Shown: positions 1-13,800 of the stretch, piece by piece
Layout of the letters: each line of letters starts with the position of its first letter
Position numbering within the stretch: position 1 is the first letter of the stretch
Origin: Zygnema circumcarinatum
Taxonomy: Eukaryota > Streptophyta > Zygnematophyceae > Zygnematales > Zygnemataceae
Length of the DNA stretch: 64,000 nt
Reading direction: 5' to 3'
Assembly: GCA_037447605.1 (NCBI GenBank)
Contig: CM074808.1
Span: 2,123,635 to 2,187,634, forward strand
Notes under the pieces: generated by a model
Told to the model about the DNA's origin: nothing
The model's database searches: none
Seen by the model: the letters and a program-made list of their open reading frames with translations, nothing else
Program-made: the position numbers and the translations under genes

Positions 1-223
1 GGCTCAATGCAAAAACAGTAACAATTTATCAAACAATCCATGTCCACATCAACAAGGCTGGGAGGCAGCTCTGATTCATCGGAATGCGGTAGGATCGCCG
101 AAACCACTAGTTGTCATGGAAGCTTCATAGACTGCTTCACCTTCACCTGGATCCAAATAAACACCTTCCTGTCTGCTATTGTGGAAGTTGCACAAGAGTC
201 AACTGAGATGGAAAGACACCTAC

Positions 224-1315
224 CATCTTTCCAGAAGCAAAAATGAGCGCGGTAGTTTTGGGTTCCCGAATTCGAATAATGACAGCAGCAAAACGCTGAG
301 AAAAAAGGTTCGTGCGAGAGTCAGGAGACAAGTTTGCAGTCTGTATGGCCAACATACTGCTGAGACATACATCCATGCTCTAGTAAGATGGGTACTCTAT
401 AGGGAGACCAACAGCCGTGCTAATGTATACATCAACACTGACATCGCTGTCCATGGAAAATGGTTCACTTTCAGGATTTCTCTTCTTATGAGAGGTAACT
501 GCTGAAATTGCACAGCCTAATCATTGCAGCCACCGCAACTGGGACTACGTCAACGTGAGATTAGCCAACTGGCAATATTCTCAGTTATGCAACAGAGAAA
601 AAGTCACACCTACTGGCACGCCATTGAGATGTGATTTCAACTAAGGATGTCAAGCTTGAGTGCATTCAAGCCAACACCAAACCGTGCTGATGTAGCCCTT
701 GCACTCACCTTAGGGTTGTACTCTGCGTTACGCGCTTTCAATGCAATTAGTTTCAGGTCAAGCTTGCAGTCCATGTTCACTGTCGACACGATATTCCTGA
801 GTGATGTCCGTGACCCATCAGAAGCATCAGTCTGCGGAATTCTACTTCGCGTGTGTTCAACTTTCAGGACAAATTGCTGTGGATGGCACAGCAAGCAGAG
901 ACCATGCTTGAAGAGGACACGGAAACATCGTTTCCCACACACCGCATCGCCGCAGAGGCAGATGTGAATTCCATCACAAATTAGACAACTGCTACATGCT
1001 CCAAAACCCTCGAGACTAACCACTTTTGACAGTCTAGGTATTTCATGCAGAAAATCCAAGATAGCGGAGCTCAATTACTATTCTTTCCAAACATCCCAAA
1101 CGCATGGGCATCCTGAAGTAGACCATGCATATCATGCATGGCCGACATGTATGTCAAAATTGACTCGCAGCAGGTGAATCTCATGACCAGCATACCACAA
1201 GCAGCATGTCACAAACCCACATACTACGCGCAGAAAAGTAGGCCCCGAGCCCTTACTGCAAAGTGGGCACAATCCCGGACGGGTGCTTCTGAAGGTCGAC
1301 CTCCCCTTCAGCCAT
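224..1315 (-). CDS. TBP: TATA-binding protein, 5' half (gene runs off the left edge)
   Basis: TBP binds the TATA element and nucleates TFIID and the Pol I/III initiation complexes in the nucleus. Three coding exons are visible: 1257-1315 (start codon at 1315), 709-796 and 224-295. Spliced they give 73 residues, starting [20 protein letters not shown], then NIVSTVN and [18 protein letters not shown], then [20 protein letters not shown] and SGKM. This is the first half of the conserved core of the saddle fold, nearly identical to known plant TBPs. Intron phases agree across every junction (Q split CA|G, then K|R at phase 0), and donors and acceptors are canonical. The last visible exon ends in a GTAGGT donor at 223, and no further TBP exon lies in 1-223, so the second repeat is outside the window. 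The N-terminal tail is very short, as in plants. The start is the first ATG in frame with the core. Confidence 0.95.
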
Positions 1316-1488
1316 GACCGCCCGAGATACGCCCTACGCGTGCTGGCAGATACCAGGCACAGACTCTCTCAAAGCGGGAGATGGAGAGATGCAGAGATGG
1401 GAGACGGGCGGGAGGAGGAGGCGGAGGAGAGGCGCCCTCCTGGGTAGGAGCAGCGGCTCGAGCGAAGGGAGGGAGGCGGAGGGGGCCC

Positions 1489-1496
1489 TTATAAAC
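1489..1496 (-). promoter_or_regulatory. candidate TATA element for the TBP gene
   Basis: The minus strand reads GTTTATAA here, followed by GGGCCC, about 175 bases upstream of the TBP start codon. The interval to the ATG is GA/CT-rich, as in many plant 5' leaders. A second AT-rich candidate (TATATATA) lies near 1595-1604. Position and composition are the only support. Confidence 0.3.
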
Positions 1497-1666
1497 GGAC
1501 GGCGGGGGGGTCCGTTTTGGGCCAGGAACGTGGACCCCATTTGGACCCGTCCCAAATTGCAAACTGACTTTTGGAAAATGCTCCAGTTTTCGGATATATA
1601 TACTGTATAGGGAATTCCTATTTTCACACCTTTTTGTCTAGACACACATCTTTTTTTAAAACCCGA

Positions 1667-1985
1667 TACAGGCTACTCACGTTATAGTGACATTGTTTAT
1701 AATAACAACATGGATATACTGACGTTTTTTTCAGGGAACGGAATTGCACCACTGCAGATCCTGCGCCAGTAGTGACGCCATTACGGATATAATGACTTTT
1801 GATAAGCCCTAATTGTTCCTATATATTCAAAATCTCGATATTATCCACTCACGTATCGGAATATATGTTACAAATATATTACAACCGTATACATAATCGA
1901 CAAATACCGTCATATATCGAATTGACCGTACACATCAACTTGACCGTGGGGACCGACACGGTCACTATAACGTGAGTAGCCTGTA
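1667..1985. mobile_element. non-autonomous TIR element (MITE-like), 319 bp
   Basis: Bases 1667-1691 and 1961-1985 are perfect 25-base inverted repeats (outer end TACAGGCTACTCACG). The interior is AT-rich, contains several ATATATCG/CGATAT words and has no coding potential. If the element proper starts at CAGG, it is flanked on both sides by TA, which would suit a TA-targeting superfamily such as Tc1/mariner. No longer target duplication is visible, so the superfamily is unassigned. It lies about 350 bases upstream of the TBP start codon. Confidence 0.75.
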
Positions 1986-3577
1986 CCCTAACAACGCTAA
2001 ATAAAATCTGACCGGTGGAAAAGGGTGTGTGTATAGACAAAAAAGTTGTGGAAATAGCACTTCCATTATATATATTTCTAAAGCTGTTCCATATGTGACG
2101 TCATTAATGACGTCATATTTTGTAGTTGTATCCCTAACCCGGTTTTGTGCCGTACGGCTGCAACGGATGAATAGCAAAGCCGCCCTTCACGGCAAACTCC
2201 GCCTCCTTACAAAAACTAAAAACCAAAAACCAGGTTTGCGGTTACCGGATGGGTGTTACACTGCTACTGCGTGTACATTCCTAACCTATAAAAATCTCCT
2301 GTCTTAAAATTCAAGATTCATTTACTTTTTGTGAGGCAGGCCTCTCAAATGTTATGTGCTGCTGCTTCTGACCTCCTCTATTTGCCATGCCATTTTTTAA
2401 GGCTCACTCGTCTCGTTTTTGTTACCACAGAGTCTTCAAGCATGGGCCTGCCGTCTTCCTTTTGGTTGTCTCGGTGCTTAAAGATTGGCGGTAGCTGATA
2501 CCCTATGCTTTTGTTTCTGAATGGTTGCATATTTGATGGAGTTGGCCACTAAGGTGAAGGGATAGATTCCGAAATGTCTCTGTGAAGGCTCATGTAGGAG
2601 GTCAAGTCCGTCTCGTGGCCCTCTGATCCAGGAATACTGGTGAACAACGCAAACAACCCCTGTATTTTCGACTGTGTCAAAATGACAGGACGGCGAATGT
2701 GCCAGCCCCCAAACCCGTCATAAACGCCATGTCATGCAGGAGTGAACTATGATTCAGGTTCCCCTTACAGGAGACATACCGCCATGCTATGCTTGGAACG
2801 AAAAAATGGAATTACATAAAAGAACTGGACAGCAGCTTACCCGAGAACCTATGCGCGCTTCTAAACTTGGAAGTGAATAAGCAAAACTTCTGATGTCCGA
2901 GTCTGTCATGTGAGCGTCCTGCCCAAGGGGACAGGGACGCGAAGACGGGTCCTGACATAGTTTGCTTGCAGAAGGGGCAGGCAGGACTTATTGACTCACT
3001 AGTGACAGTGCCTGCCCAAAGGCCAGCTCGCTCCAGCTGTCATGAGGACTCGAGGACAAAAGGCCGCTGGGTACAACCACACTGCGGACAGTTTTTCGCA
3101 AACGTTTCAAGACTTTCTTTGGACGATACCCTTCAGAAACTTCTCTACCTTGCCCATCATCCATTCAAGTTTCAGGGATCCCTTTCCCAAGACCTACCAA
3201 CCCCGCGAACTGAGAGCTGTTACCAAGGATCCCAGTGTCAAGTCAATTGTCGTGTTCCAATGTCGGACCATCTGCTCTTGAGCTTTTTTTCCAAAGAGAG
3301 GGGTTGGCGGCTGCACATATCCACTTGGCATTGGCGTTATGCACTGCTGCTCATATAGCTCTACGATACAGCACACCATCAATCACGGCAACCCTCTCTC
3401 ACTACGAGCAAACAACCACCTTCCACAACGACCCCATGGTTGGGGCCTTCCTCTCGCTCCCTCAAAGGTTTACCACCACCTCGTTGCACTATCTTGATTT
3501 GGACCCTCGAACAAGCCACATAAGGATCGAGGCTATTTCTCCGGCTTCACAAAGAAAACAATGTTCATGTGCTCCGC
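1986..3577. other. intergenic, no gene recognised
   Basis: No conserved protein segment or splice-consistent exon was recognised on either strand. The one structured site is the 20-base palindrome at 2096-2115. Open frames here are short and have no recognisable motifs. Confidence 0.5.
2096..2115. promoter_or_regulatory. 20-bp perfect palindrome of two TGACGTCA boxes
   Basis: The sequence TGACGTCATTAATGACGTCA is a perfect palindrome made of two complete TGACGTCA (CRE-type) boxes. Plant TGA/bZIP factors bind TGACG cores, so it could be a strong bZIP site. It lies between the TIR element and unannotated DNA, so it could equally be a repeat remnant. Confidence 0.4.
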
Positions 3578-5214
3578 TTAAGTAATCTCATGACAGAGTA
3601 GAGTTCCAACGACGAGGAGCTTCACAATACGAGAGTTCATGCAAAGCTTGAACATCACCTGTGGTGAAGCTGCTGGTGGAAGGGTGTGGTTGCTCAGAGC
3701 ATCTGCTGCGACACCAGTCGAGCGCCACAGCAGGCGCTTTGTGTGCAGGTACGAGGCAGTGCCGACCACAAGGCCCATCGCAAAGCCCACAAACCGTTCC
3801 TGTAACATGTTGGAAAAACAAAACATGCGTTGTTGATGACAGATCGATAGTGGGTACACACGATAGAGGGCAGAAACTCCATAAAATCGTTTTCGTCTCC
3901 AACGTAATAATGACTCAGAAATTGTATTCATCTCTAATCTAATACGGCTATAAATTCATTTCATCTCTGATTCAATATAGATGAAAGAGTGATTTTTTTA
4001 GAATCTATCCATTCCCAAAACCCTAGCGCATATATACCAAAAAACTCCACAAGTAAAAACTGGGCGGCAGTGGTAACAGTTAACGATGATGCAGAAAAAA
4101 GAAGGAATATTTTCTCACATTCGAAAGTCATTGTCCAGCCAATGATATTTCCCTACTACGATGAAAAGAATGGAGGGGAGGAATATCGACTGGAATAGTG
4201 CTGGGACAGCCGTGGAACTTTCTCATGGGACTCACTTCAGCTTTTATGGGAGTATGCGAAGTTTGCAAGAAGTTGGATATTGGTCAAAGTTCTTGGCATG
4301 TATAATTCCTATGTGCCGAGCCTCAAGGAGGCTCGATTAGTGGGACACATGGAACCGCAAACTTTTAGAAAGCAATCCATACTATTGTGCAAAAGATATG
4401 CTAGACACTCACCCGCCCATACTCCACGTATGCAGGTTGAGCTGCGCATAGTCAGTATAATACGCGATAGACTTTAGATATTAGACGCCCTTCCTATCTA
4501 ATCTACCTGAAAGCAACAATTTCAACACAAGAGCAATGGACCACGGCTGGACACTAAATTTTTGCAATGGAACTTGAGTGAGGGGCCAAACAAAAGCATT
4601 CACATTATCACCTATGGACAACCTATCGCTCCTAGGGTTCACACGCTTAGTTCAAACCTCTTTCAAAATCTCCTGCTTCCAACTTACAACCTCTCCATAG
4701 GCGTCGTTGGCTTCAAAGACTACATTTATGCACTGTTTTCTCGTAAAAACTAACAGTTATCGTTGAGGCCTTTGCTCTGCTCTAAGGAACAAGGTAGGTC
4801 GACGAGTGATATTCTCTTTGTAAAGGCATTGTCGAACTGCTTAGGGTAGTCTTAGGGTTCACAAGTCCAGCCATTTGTTTTAAGGCTTAGAGAAAAATAT
4901 ATGTTTTCCTTCGTATACAGCTTATCTTCAGAATGCATCATCAGCGACGTCTCTTTTCCTTTTTTTAATTTTTTTCTTGATGGTTATTCGAAGATACACA
5001 GGACCTAAACACAGCCTCCGTCTCACACTCTGTCTAAAGGGGAAAGCAAACCTCTACAATATCAAGTTCCAACGATGAAGCGAAGATTCCCTCCATCTAT
5101 CACTCGACCCTAACGGAAGACTTCCTCTCTGCGGACGACATTTGCGTTAAATATTATTTCCAGAATACGTTCAAATATGAAGAGCATACATACCTGCGCA
5201 ACGATAGACGCCAT
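3578..5214 (-). CDS. putative small single-pass membrane protein (two exons)
   Basis: Exon 1 is 5194-5214 (seven codons, MASIVAQ) with a GTATGT donor. Exon 2 is 3578-3799 after a TTACAG acceptor, joining in phase. The product would be 80 residues with a hydrophobic, glycine-rich stretch at about residues 10-25 (FVGFAMGLVVGTASYL), then a basic segment and PPAASP. I do not recognise the family; the size and single helix would suit an organelle membrane protein, but that is inference. A good donor (CAG|GTGATG, exon end 3659) could end exon 2 earlier, in which case more exons would lie to the left. The intron of about 1.4 kb is longer than most here. The start codon is 437 bases from the divergent SDR gene. 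Splice sites and phase fit well, but there is no family match. Confidence 0.4.
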
Positions 5215-5650
5215 GGCGTCACCGAAAGCCCGCTGAGGGCCCCTGCAACGACGTAGAGCTGCTTCTCCTGAAGCAATCCGAATGCAGCCCTCCCCGAATT
5301 TAGAAAGGGAAAATTGTCTAATCGACTCCCCGCAAAACATTTCCGCCATAAATATATTACGAAACTGGTCCATTCTAAATTATTCACTTCGTAAAATTGT
5401 TAATTTCAACGTTCGAAACGTTTTTGACACTGACCTTTGGATCCAGAACATATTGCAAAATAGGGTCCCACAGCCCTCCCAAGTTCCACAGCCCTCGCAA
5501 GTTCCACGAGTGAGTTCGTCCTGAACAAAGTAAAGCTTCTGGAAGGAGGAGCGGCGTGTGTGTGGTTCAGAGGGCGCCAGCAGCGCCTCCACGGCTAAAA
5601 ATGCAATAGACTTGCTGCTGCAACGCACCGAGCTGCCTCTGCTCGCAGGT
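5215..5650. promoter_or_regulatory. shared divergent promoter region, small membrane protein / SDR
   Basis: The two start codons, 5214 (minus) and 5651 (plus), are separated by this 436-base interval. It contains a near-perfect tandem duplication of an 18-base unit around 5470-5505 (CCCTCCCAAGTTCCACAG, then a one-base variant). No clear TATA box was found for either direction. Confidence 0.4.
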
Positions 5651-8201
<2,551 letters not shown>

Positions 8202-9129
8202 AGATAATTGTATTGGAGGCCTGATTGGATACTTCCTGCTTGGCGCTACCGGTGGAAGAGGTGAGATAGGGTGTAATTACTTTTTCTCTGTACGAAGAAT
8301 TTTGACACGGCTTACGTCCATTATGCGAACTGTACAGAAAACAATAAGAGTTGAAGCTTTTTTGTTGTAAAATTTTTATTGCGTAATGGCCTGAATGATT
8401 CGCTGTTCTAAACTGCCTTTGTTGCGACTACAAATGAGTTCCTGTCACTTGTCTGAAGTTCCAGGCTAGCTTTGCATGTCTTGCTCTTATTGTGTTTCAT
8501 CATTTGTTAAGGTGATATAATGTTGTCAACATCAGAGAAGACGGTGGGTGAGAAAGCGGCCATCATCAGTCCAAAGTGGGTGAAAGATCTAAGTGAAAGG
8601 AATGGTGTGACGCCTGTCCAATGGGGTGCCTTGCAGTCGACGATGAAAGTGCGCCAGGGCTTGGTGCAGCGCGATGTGTCTTGATGCGAAAAATTGTAAA
8701 AAATAAATCTAAGGGTTCAATATGTACACTGTCAGAGGGAAAGGGTGTCATTACCCTGATCTTCACTTCTGTCCCTGCTTGGTTTCTCTCTATCTGCACT
8801 ACATTCCAGCGCCTATGTAAGCATGCCCCTCCTCAGTAGACTGCCAGAGCTCCTTTTCGCCCTCCTCTCCTTTCTCTCCTTTCCTTTCCTTTTCTCCTTT
8901 TCTGTAACTCGCCCTGAGCGCATCCCTGCACAGCCCCTGTTTGGCGGCGCACGGCCTTGGCCTGGTGTGGCAGCAGCCAGTCGACCTGACATGTGAGGAA
9001 TAGCTTCTGCTACTTCGGTGACAACCTCAGTCAAGCGTTTGGACCTGCTTGTAGTCGTGGTTTTAACAGAATCTCACATCAGTCACGCCTGAACGACTTT
9101 TACTCTCATTTTCTGGCTTCGCCACCACC
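8202..9129. other. 3' flank of the SDR gene, no gene recognised
   Basis: Contains the probable 3' untranslated region of the SDR gene (possible AATAAA-like signals near 8342 and 8701) and a pyrimidine-rich tract of CTCCTTT words at about 8850-8903. No exon of a known family was recognised on either strand. Confidence 0.4.
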
Positions 9130-10087
9130 ATGGTCCTTGCAGTTATTATGAGATCGCCAGCAAGACAAGCAATTCCAAGGGCCTGCCTCGACGATATGGT
9201 TAATGGAAAAGGTGTCAAAATACGGCGCCAACGCAACATTTGGTTGCTTCTAATCTTGTCCTTCTATGTTCTGCCACTTCAAGGTGGATTGTTTGAGAAT
9301 CTCAGCTGTTCCTGGAGATGTGCTAGGAAGAGAGACAAAGGGGCAACGAATCCATATGCACTCCACGCTGTTCATCACTGGAGGCACTGTCATGGCCATC
9401 ATGCGTGGCTGGCATCCAACATCGTCACACATCACACGAGCACAAGTATTTGTTTACACCACAACCCATTATTTTCTCCTTTTCTTTTTCAAAGTACAGG
9501 CTTGCCATATTATATTCACTCTGCCCCCCATTCCGCCCTCCATCTCTACGTGTGCTTATCACCACCGCCTACGCACTACAGAAGCCTCCCCTCCCTCCCT
9601 CCCAACAGCTACATATGTACAGCGTCCACCCAACAGCCATGCGGCGGCCGATCACATCCCTCGCTTCTGCGCATCCCGCCGCCCACAGCCCACAGCCCTA
9701 AGCCTGGCCGGTGGCTCCTAGCACGTGCCGCGTCGCGACTGGCGCTTCCCTCCTTCCGCCTCCGCCTCGACCCCTTCTCCCTCTGCGCCTCCGCGCTGGC
9801 CTCGCCGGCCATGGCCTCGCCCTGCGTGCCAGTCGCGATGGCCGTGGAGCTCGCTCTTTGTCTCTCCCTCTCCCTTTCTCTCTCCCTCCAGCGTGTTCAT
9901 CTCCAACAACGATGGATGGCCATGGCCATGGCCTCGCCTAGGGCTGCCATGACGGTTGAGGCCCTTCCCATGGACGTGCTTCTGTCCTTCAGCGCCGCCG
10001 CGGCGCCATGGCTTGGATGTCACGTGACGGGATGTGACGTCGGCAGCGAGGGCCTGCAATTCCCCAGTGGCGGATGCTCCTTCCTCC
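9130..10087 (+). other. open frame of doubtful coding value, cut by the copia insertion
   Basis: An ATG at 9130 in a strong initiation context (GCCACCACCATGG) opens a frame that runs into the left LTR and stops at 10149. The translation is low-complexity, rich in His, Ser, Pro and Leu, with a CT-repeat-derived LSLSLSLSL run, and shows no domain. Removing the retrotransposon and one copy of its CCTCC duplication leaves the frame open from 9130-10087 directly into 15773-16101, where it ends at TGA (1287 bases in all). The flanks are GC-rich and poor in stop codons, so chance is a real explanation. No gene is claimed. Confidence 0.2.
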
Positions 10088-10811
10088 TGTCAGAGTTAGT
10101 TCCCCCTTCGGATGTGCCCTCACTCACAGCGGAAGACATTACAGACTGAGAGAACACACAAGGGAAACACGCTGAAAAATATGGAGAAAGCTCTCAGGCC
10201 TAAAACTCCATTAAATAAAAGGCAGGATGATTACATAGAGTATATTCAGCACTAAGCCTAGCACTACTCTTTAAACACCCCCCCCCCCCTTCTCTCGGTT
10301 CAACACACAGTCTCTAAACAGCCTACACAAGGCCTGTCAGACACTGTAAACTACAGAGAGTAATTCTAAGCTAAGCACTAAGCACTATAAATGCCTAAGC
10401 ACTGAAGGGAGCCGCAGCTCCTCATTCGGCCGCACTCCCACCGCTCCAATAAGCCTCCATGTCTGCCGCGCCTTGCTCGCTTCGACGCCCGCCCTGGCTC
10501 CCGCCCTGGATCCCGCCCTGGCTCCCGCCCTGGCCACCGTATTGTGCTAGCTGGCTGCCCGGCAGGCCATGTCCTCCGCCCAATGAGCCTGGGAGCTCGC
10601 CATTCCTGCGCTGCCTCCTTGCAATTCCTGTAACCCTAATTGCCAAGTGACGGCCCCCGATTGGCTGCCCCTTCGGCCCAGCCAACCGGTGGTATACCGC
10701 ACCACCCGCCATACAATAAGCGTTCAGTACTATTGTCCGTACATCCGTACAGTTCGTATACTTCGTCCAAATCCCACAACTCTCAGCTGTACGGCTATCC
10801 GTACGCTGACA
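10088..10811 (-). repeat. 3' LTR of the copia element
   Basis: Starts TGTCAGAGTT and ends GCTGACA on the plus strand, and is nearly identical to 15046-15767. It contains a C run of variable length near 10279, a small tandem of CCCGCCCTGGCT words around 10490-10535, and several CCGTAC words near the inner end (10736-10807). This is the 3' copy because the element lies on the minus strand. Confidence 0.96.
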
Positions 10812-10812
10812 A

Positions 10813-10823
10813 TCCCCCTCTTG
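10813..10823 (-). other. polypurine tract of the copia element
   Basis: On the minus strand AAGAGGGGGAT lies immediately before the 3' LTR, the position and composition expected for the plus-strand primer of reverse transcription. Confidence 0.85.
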
Positions 10824-10837
10824 GGATTTGATGCTGA

Positions 10838-13800
10838 TCAGAGAGGGCCAATCCCGACCAAGCGGCAGTTGGTCCATAGAATCTCACCGGTGACTGCTTT
10901 GGTTAACATGTCGGCAGCTTGCTCCAAAGTGCCGACAAAATGTACGGACACCCGCCTGGCCTCCACCTGTTCACGGACGTAATGATATTGGATCTTGATG
11001 TGCTTGGATCGTTTGTGAAAGACAGGGTTCTCCACCAGCGCAATCGAAGATTTGTTGTCGGTTCGCAGCTTGATTTGATTCTGCGGCCTCCTGCATTCTT
11101 CGAAAAAGTTCTGTAACCAAATCGCCTCCTTGGTGGCGTGGCAGGCTGCGATATATTCAGCCTCTGTACTTGACAGCGCCACCGTATCTTGTAGTTTTGA
11201 GCTCCAGGTCAAAGATCCGCCGCAGTTAATGAACACGTATCCTGATGTTGATTTTGACGTATCAGGATCTCCTCCCCAATCAGCGTCCGTGTAACCGTAC
11301 ACCCGGCTTCTTTGCCCCCTCTCAAATTTTATCCCGAATCCTGCTGTCCCTTTTACATACCGCAAGATCCGTTTGACCGCCTCCCAGTGTTGTCGTCCTG
11401 GATTCTGCATGTACTTTGAGGCTGTACTAACTGCTTTGGCTAAGTCTGGCCTAGTACCTACCATCAAATACATGAGGCTACCGATGGCTGACCGGTATGG
11501 AATGTTGGTCATCGCCTTGGCCTCCGCCGCAGTCTGAGGCTCCATCTCCTTCGAGAGTCGTACACTGCAATCCATGGGGTTGGCAGTGGGGACACAATCT
11601 TGCATATGAAATTTTGCAAGAATATCCCGGGCATATTTCTCCTGACTCATAAATAGGCTTCCCTCGGCCCCCCTCTTAAGCTGAATCCCTAATAGGTACT
11701 CAGCTTCCCCGAGATCGGACATCTGGAAGTTTGTCTTCATAAGATCTTTGAGATCCTGAATGCTCGTCATGGATTGGCTTATGACAATCAAATCGTCCAC
11801 GTATATGCCAACGTACACCATCTTGTCTCCTTCTCCCTTCCTGTAGACGGAGTGATCTGTTTCGAATCTGGTAAATCCGTTAACTCGCAAAAGATTGTCG
11901 ATTTTCTCGTACCAGATTCTGGGCGCCTGCTTGAGGCCGTACAAGCTCTTCACCAACCTGCACACAAGTTTTCCTTCGCCCTGCTTGACCGTCCCTTCAG
12001 GTTGGTCCATATAGATTTCCTCCTCTAGATCGCCGTACAGGAAAGCGGTCTTAATATCTAATTGGTGCACGTGCATGTCCTCAGAGGCTGCGATGGAGAT
12101 TAGGGATCTGAGAGAGTTGAATTTGACAACTGGAGCAAAGGTCTCGGAGTAGTCTAGTCCGTACTGCTGACTGTACCCCTTTGCGACCAGTCTGGCTTTG
12201 TACCTATCAATGCTTCCGTCAGATTTCCTTTTGATTTTAAAGACCCATTTACATCCTATGGTCTTTCTGCCAGCGGGCAGCTGCTCCAGACGCCACGTGC
12301 CATTCTCGGACAGGCTATGTAACTCACTGTCAATAGCCGTACTCCACGCCGCTGCGTCCGTACTCTCCAAAGCGGCCCGCAGAGTTTGGGGCTCCGAATC
12401 GTTCACCATCAGAACAGCTGCCATGGCTGCAAAATCCGAGGAGTCGGTCGGAACGCGCGCGGTCTCTGACACTCCGCCAACGGACTGCTGCCAGGGTGTC
12501 CGTACGGAGTGCTCGTAGGGGTCCAAACGCACGGAGACCTGTCGCTGACGGGTTCCCCTGCGTGGTGAATCAATCCTGGATTCAGGGTCATCGGATTCTG
12601 ATTGTACGGCGGGGGCGTCAGGGCGAAGCGGCTCTGGGCGTAATGGATTGAGAGGTACCGACTCCATGCTCCTGGTTTCTGTTGCCACGGCAGCACTTGC
12701 TGCTGGGAAGGGACTTGCCAAGGCTCTCGACCGCACTTCTTCCTGCACTTCTTCCCCCTCTTCGTAGAAGAACCTCAACTCACTTGGACTCGGATTGGTG
12801 GTAGCGATGTCTGGCAGGTCATCGTGAGGTGAGTCTTCTGCGAAAGTGACATCCCGACTACTGTCAACAACGTTTGTGACTGGGTTCCACACCCTATATG
12901 CCAAACTGTTAGGAGCATAGCCGAGAAAATAACCTGGATTTGAGCGAGCAGCAAATTTAGATTGTTGCCTCGCTTTGGGAACTGCCAGCCAGCATTTGGA
13001 GCCCCAGACGCGTAAATGCTTCACTGTGGGCTTCACACCACTCCATGCTTCCTCCGGGACTTTGCCGTGCAGCGCAGTCGTCGGGCACCTGTTTCGGATG
13101 TATGCTGCCGTACGAACTGCCTCACCCCAGAATGTGAGAGGAAAAGGAGATGCGCTGAGCATAGTCCTGGCCATATCTCCTAGAGTTCTGTTGATCCTTT
13201 CAGCTGCACCATTTTGTTGAGGAGTATACGGGGCTGAAAACTCATGCTGAATCCCAAGGGAGCGAAAATAATCTGTAAACTCACCAGACTTGTACTCCCC
13301 TCCATTATCAGAGCGCAATATTTTGAGTTGAAGGCCAGTCTCCCTTTCAACCTGTAAATGCCACTCTTTAAAGGCGCCAAATGCTTCTGATTTCTGTGCT
13401 AAAAGTTTGACCCAAACTTTCCTGGAAAAATCATCTAAGAAAGTAATGAAGTACCTGGCTCCACCTGCACTGCCTGGAGTGATTGGGCCGCAAAGGTCAG
13501 AGTGAACAAGTTGAAGACGTTCTTGAGCACGGTTCTCCTCAGGTCGTTGCTTGCTAAAAGAATGACGGTGAGCTTTGCCAGCTTCGCAGTCTGGGCAGAC
13601 ATCTTGATCTTCAATGTGCAGTTGTGGCCCTAATCCTCGAACCAAACCTTTTACCGCAAGGGTCTTCAAACTGGGAAAGCCTAAGTGACCCAGCCTGCGA
13701 TGCCAGAGCTTGGCAGTAGAATTCTCAGTCACTGCACACACCTGTTCAAATTTCGCCTTCTTCCAGTCGAGAAAGTAGAGGCCGTTTCTCTCGGTGCCCT

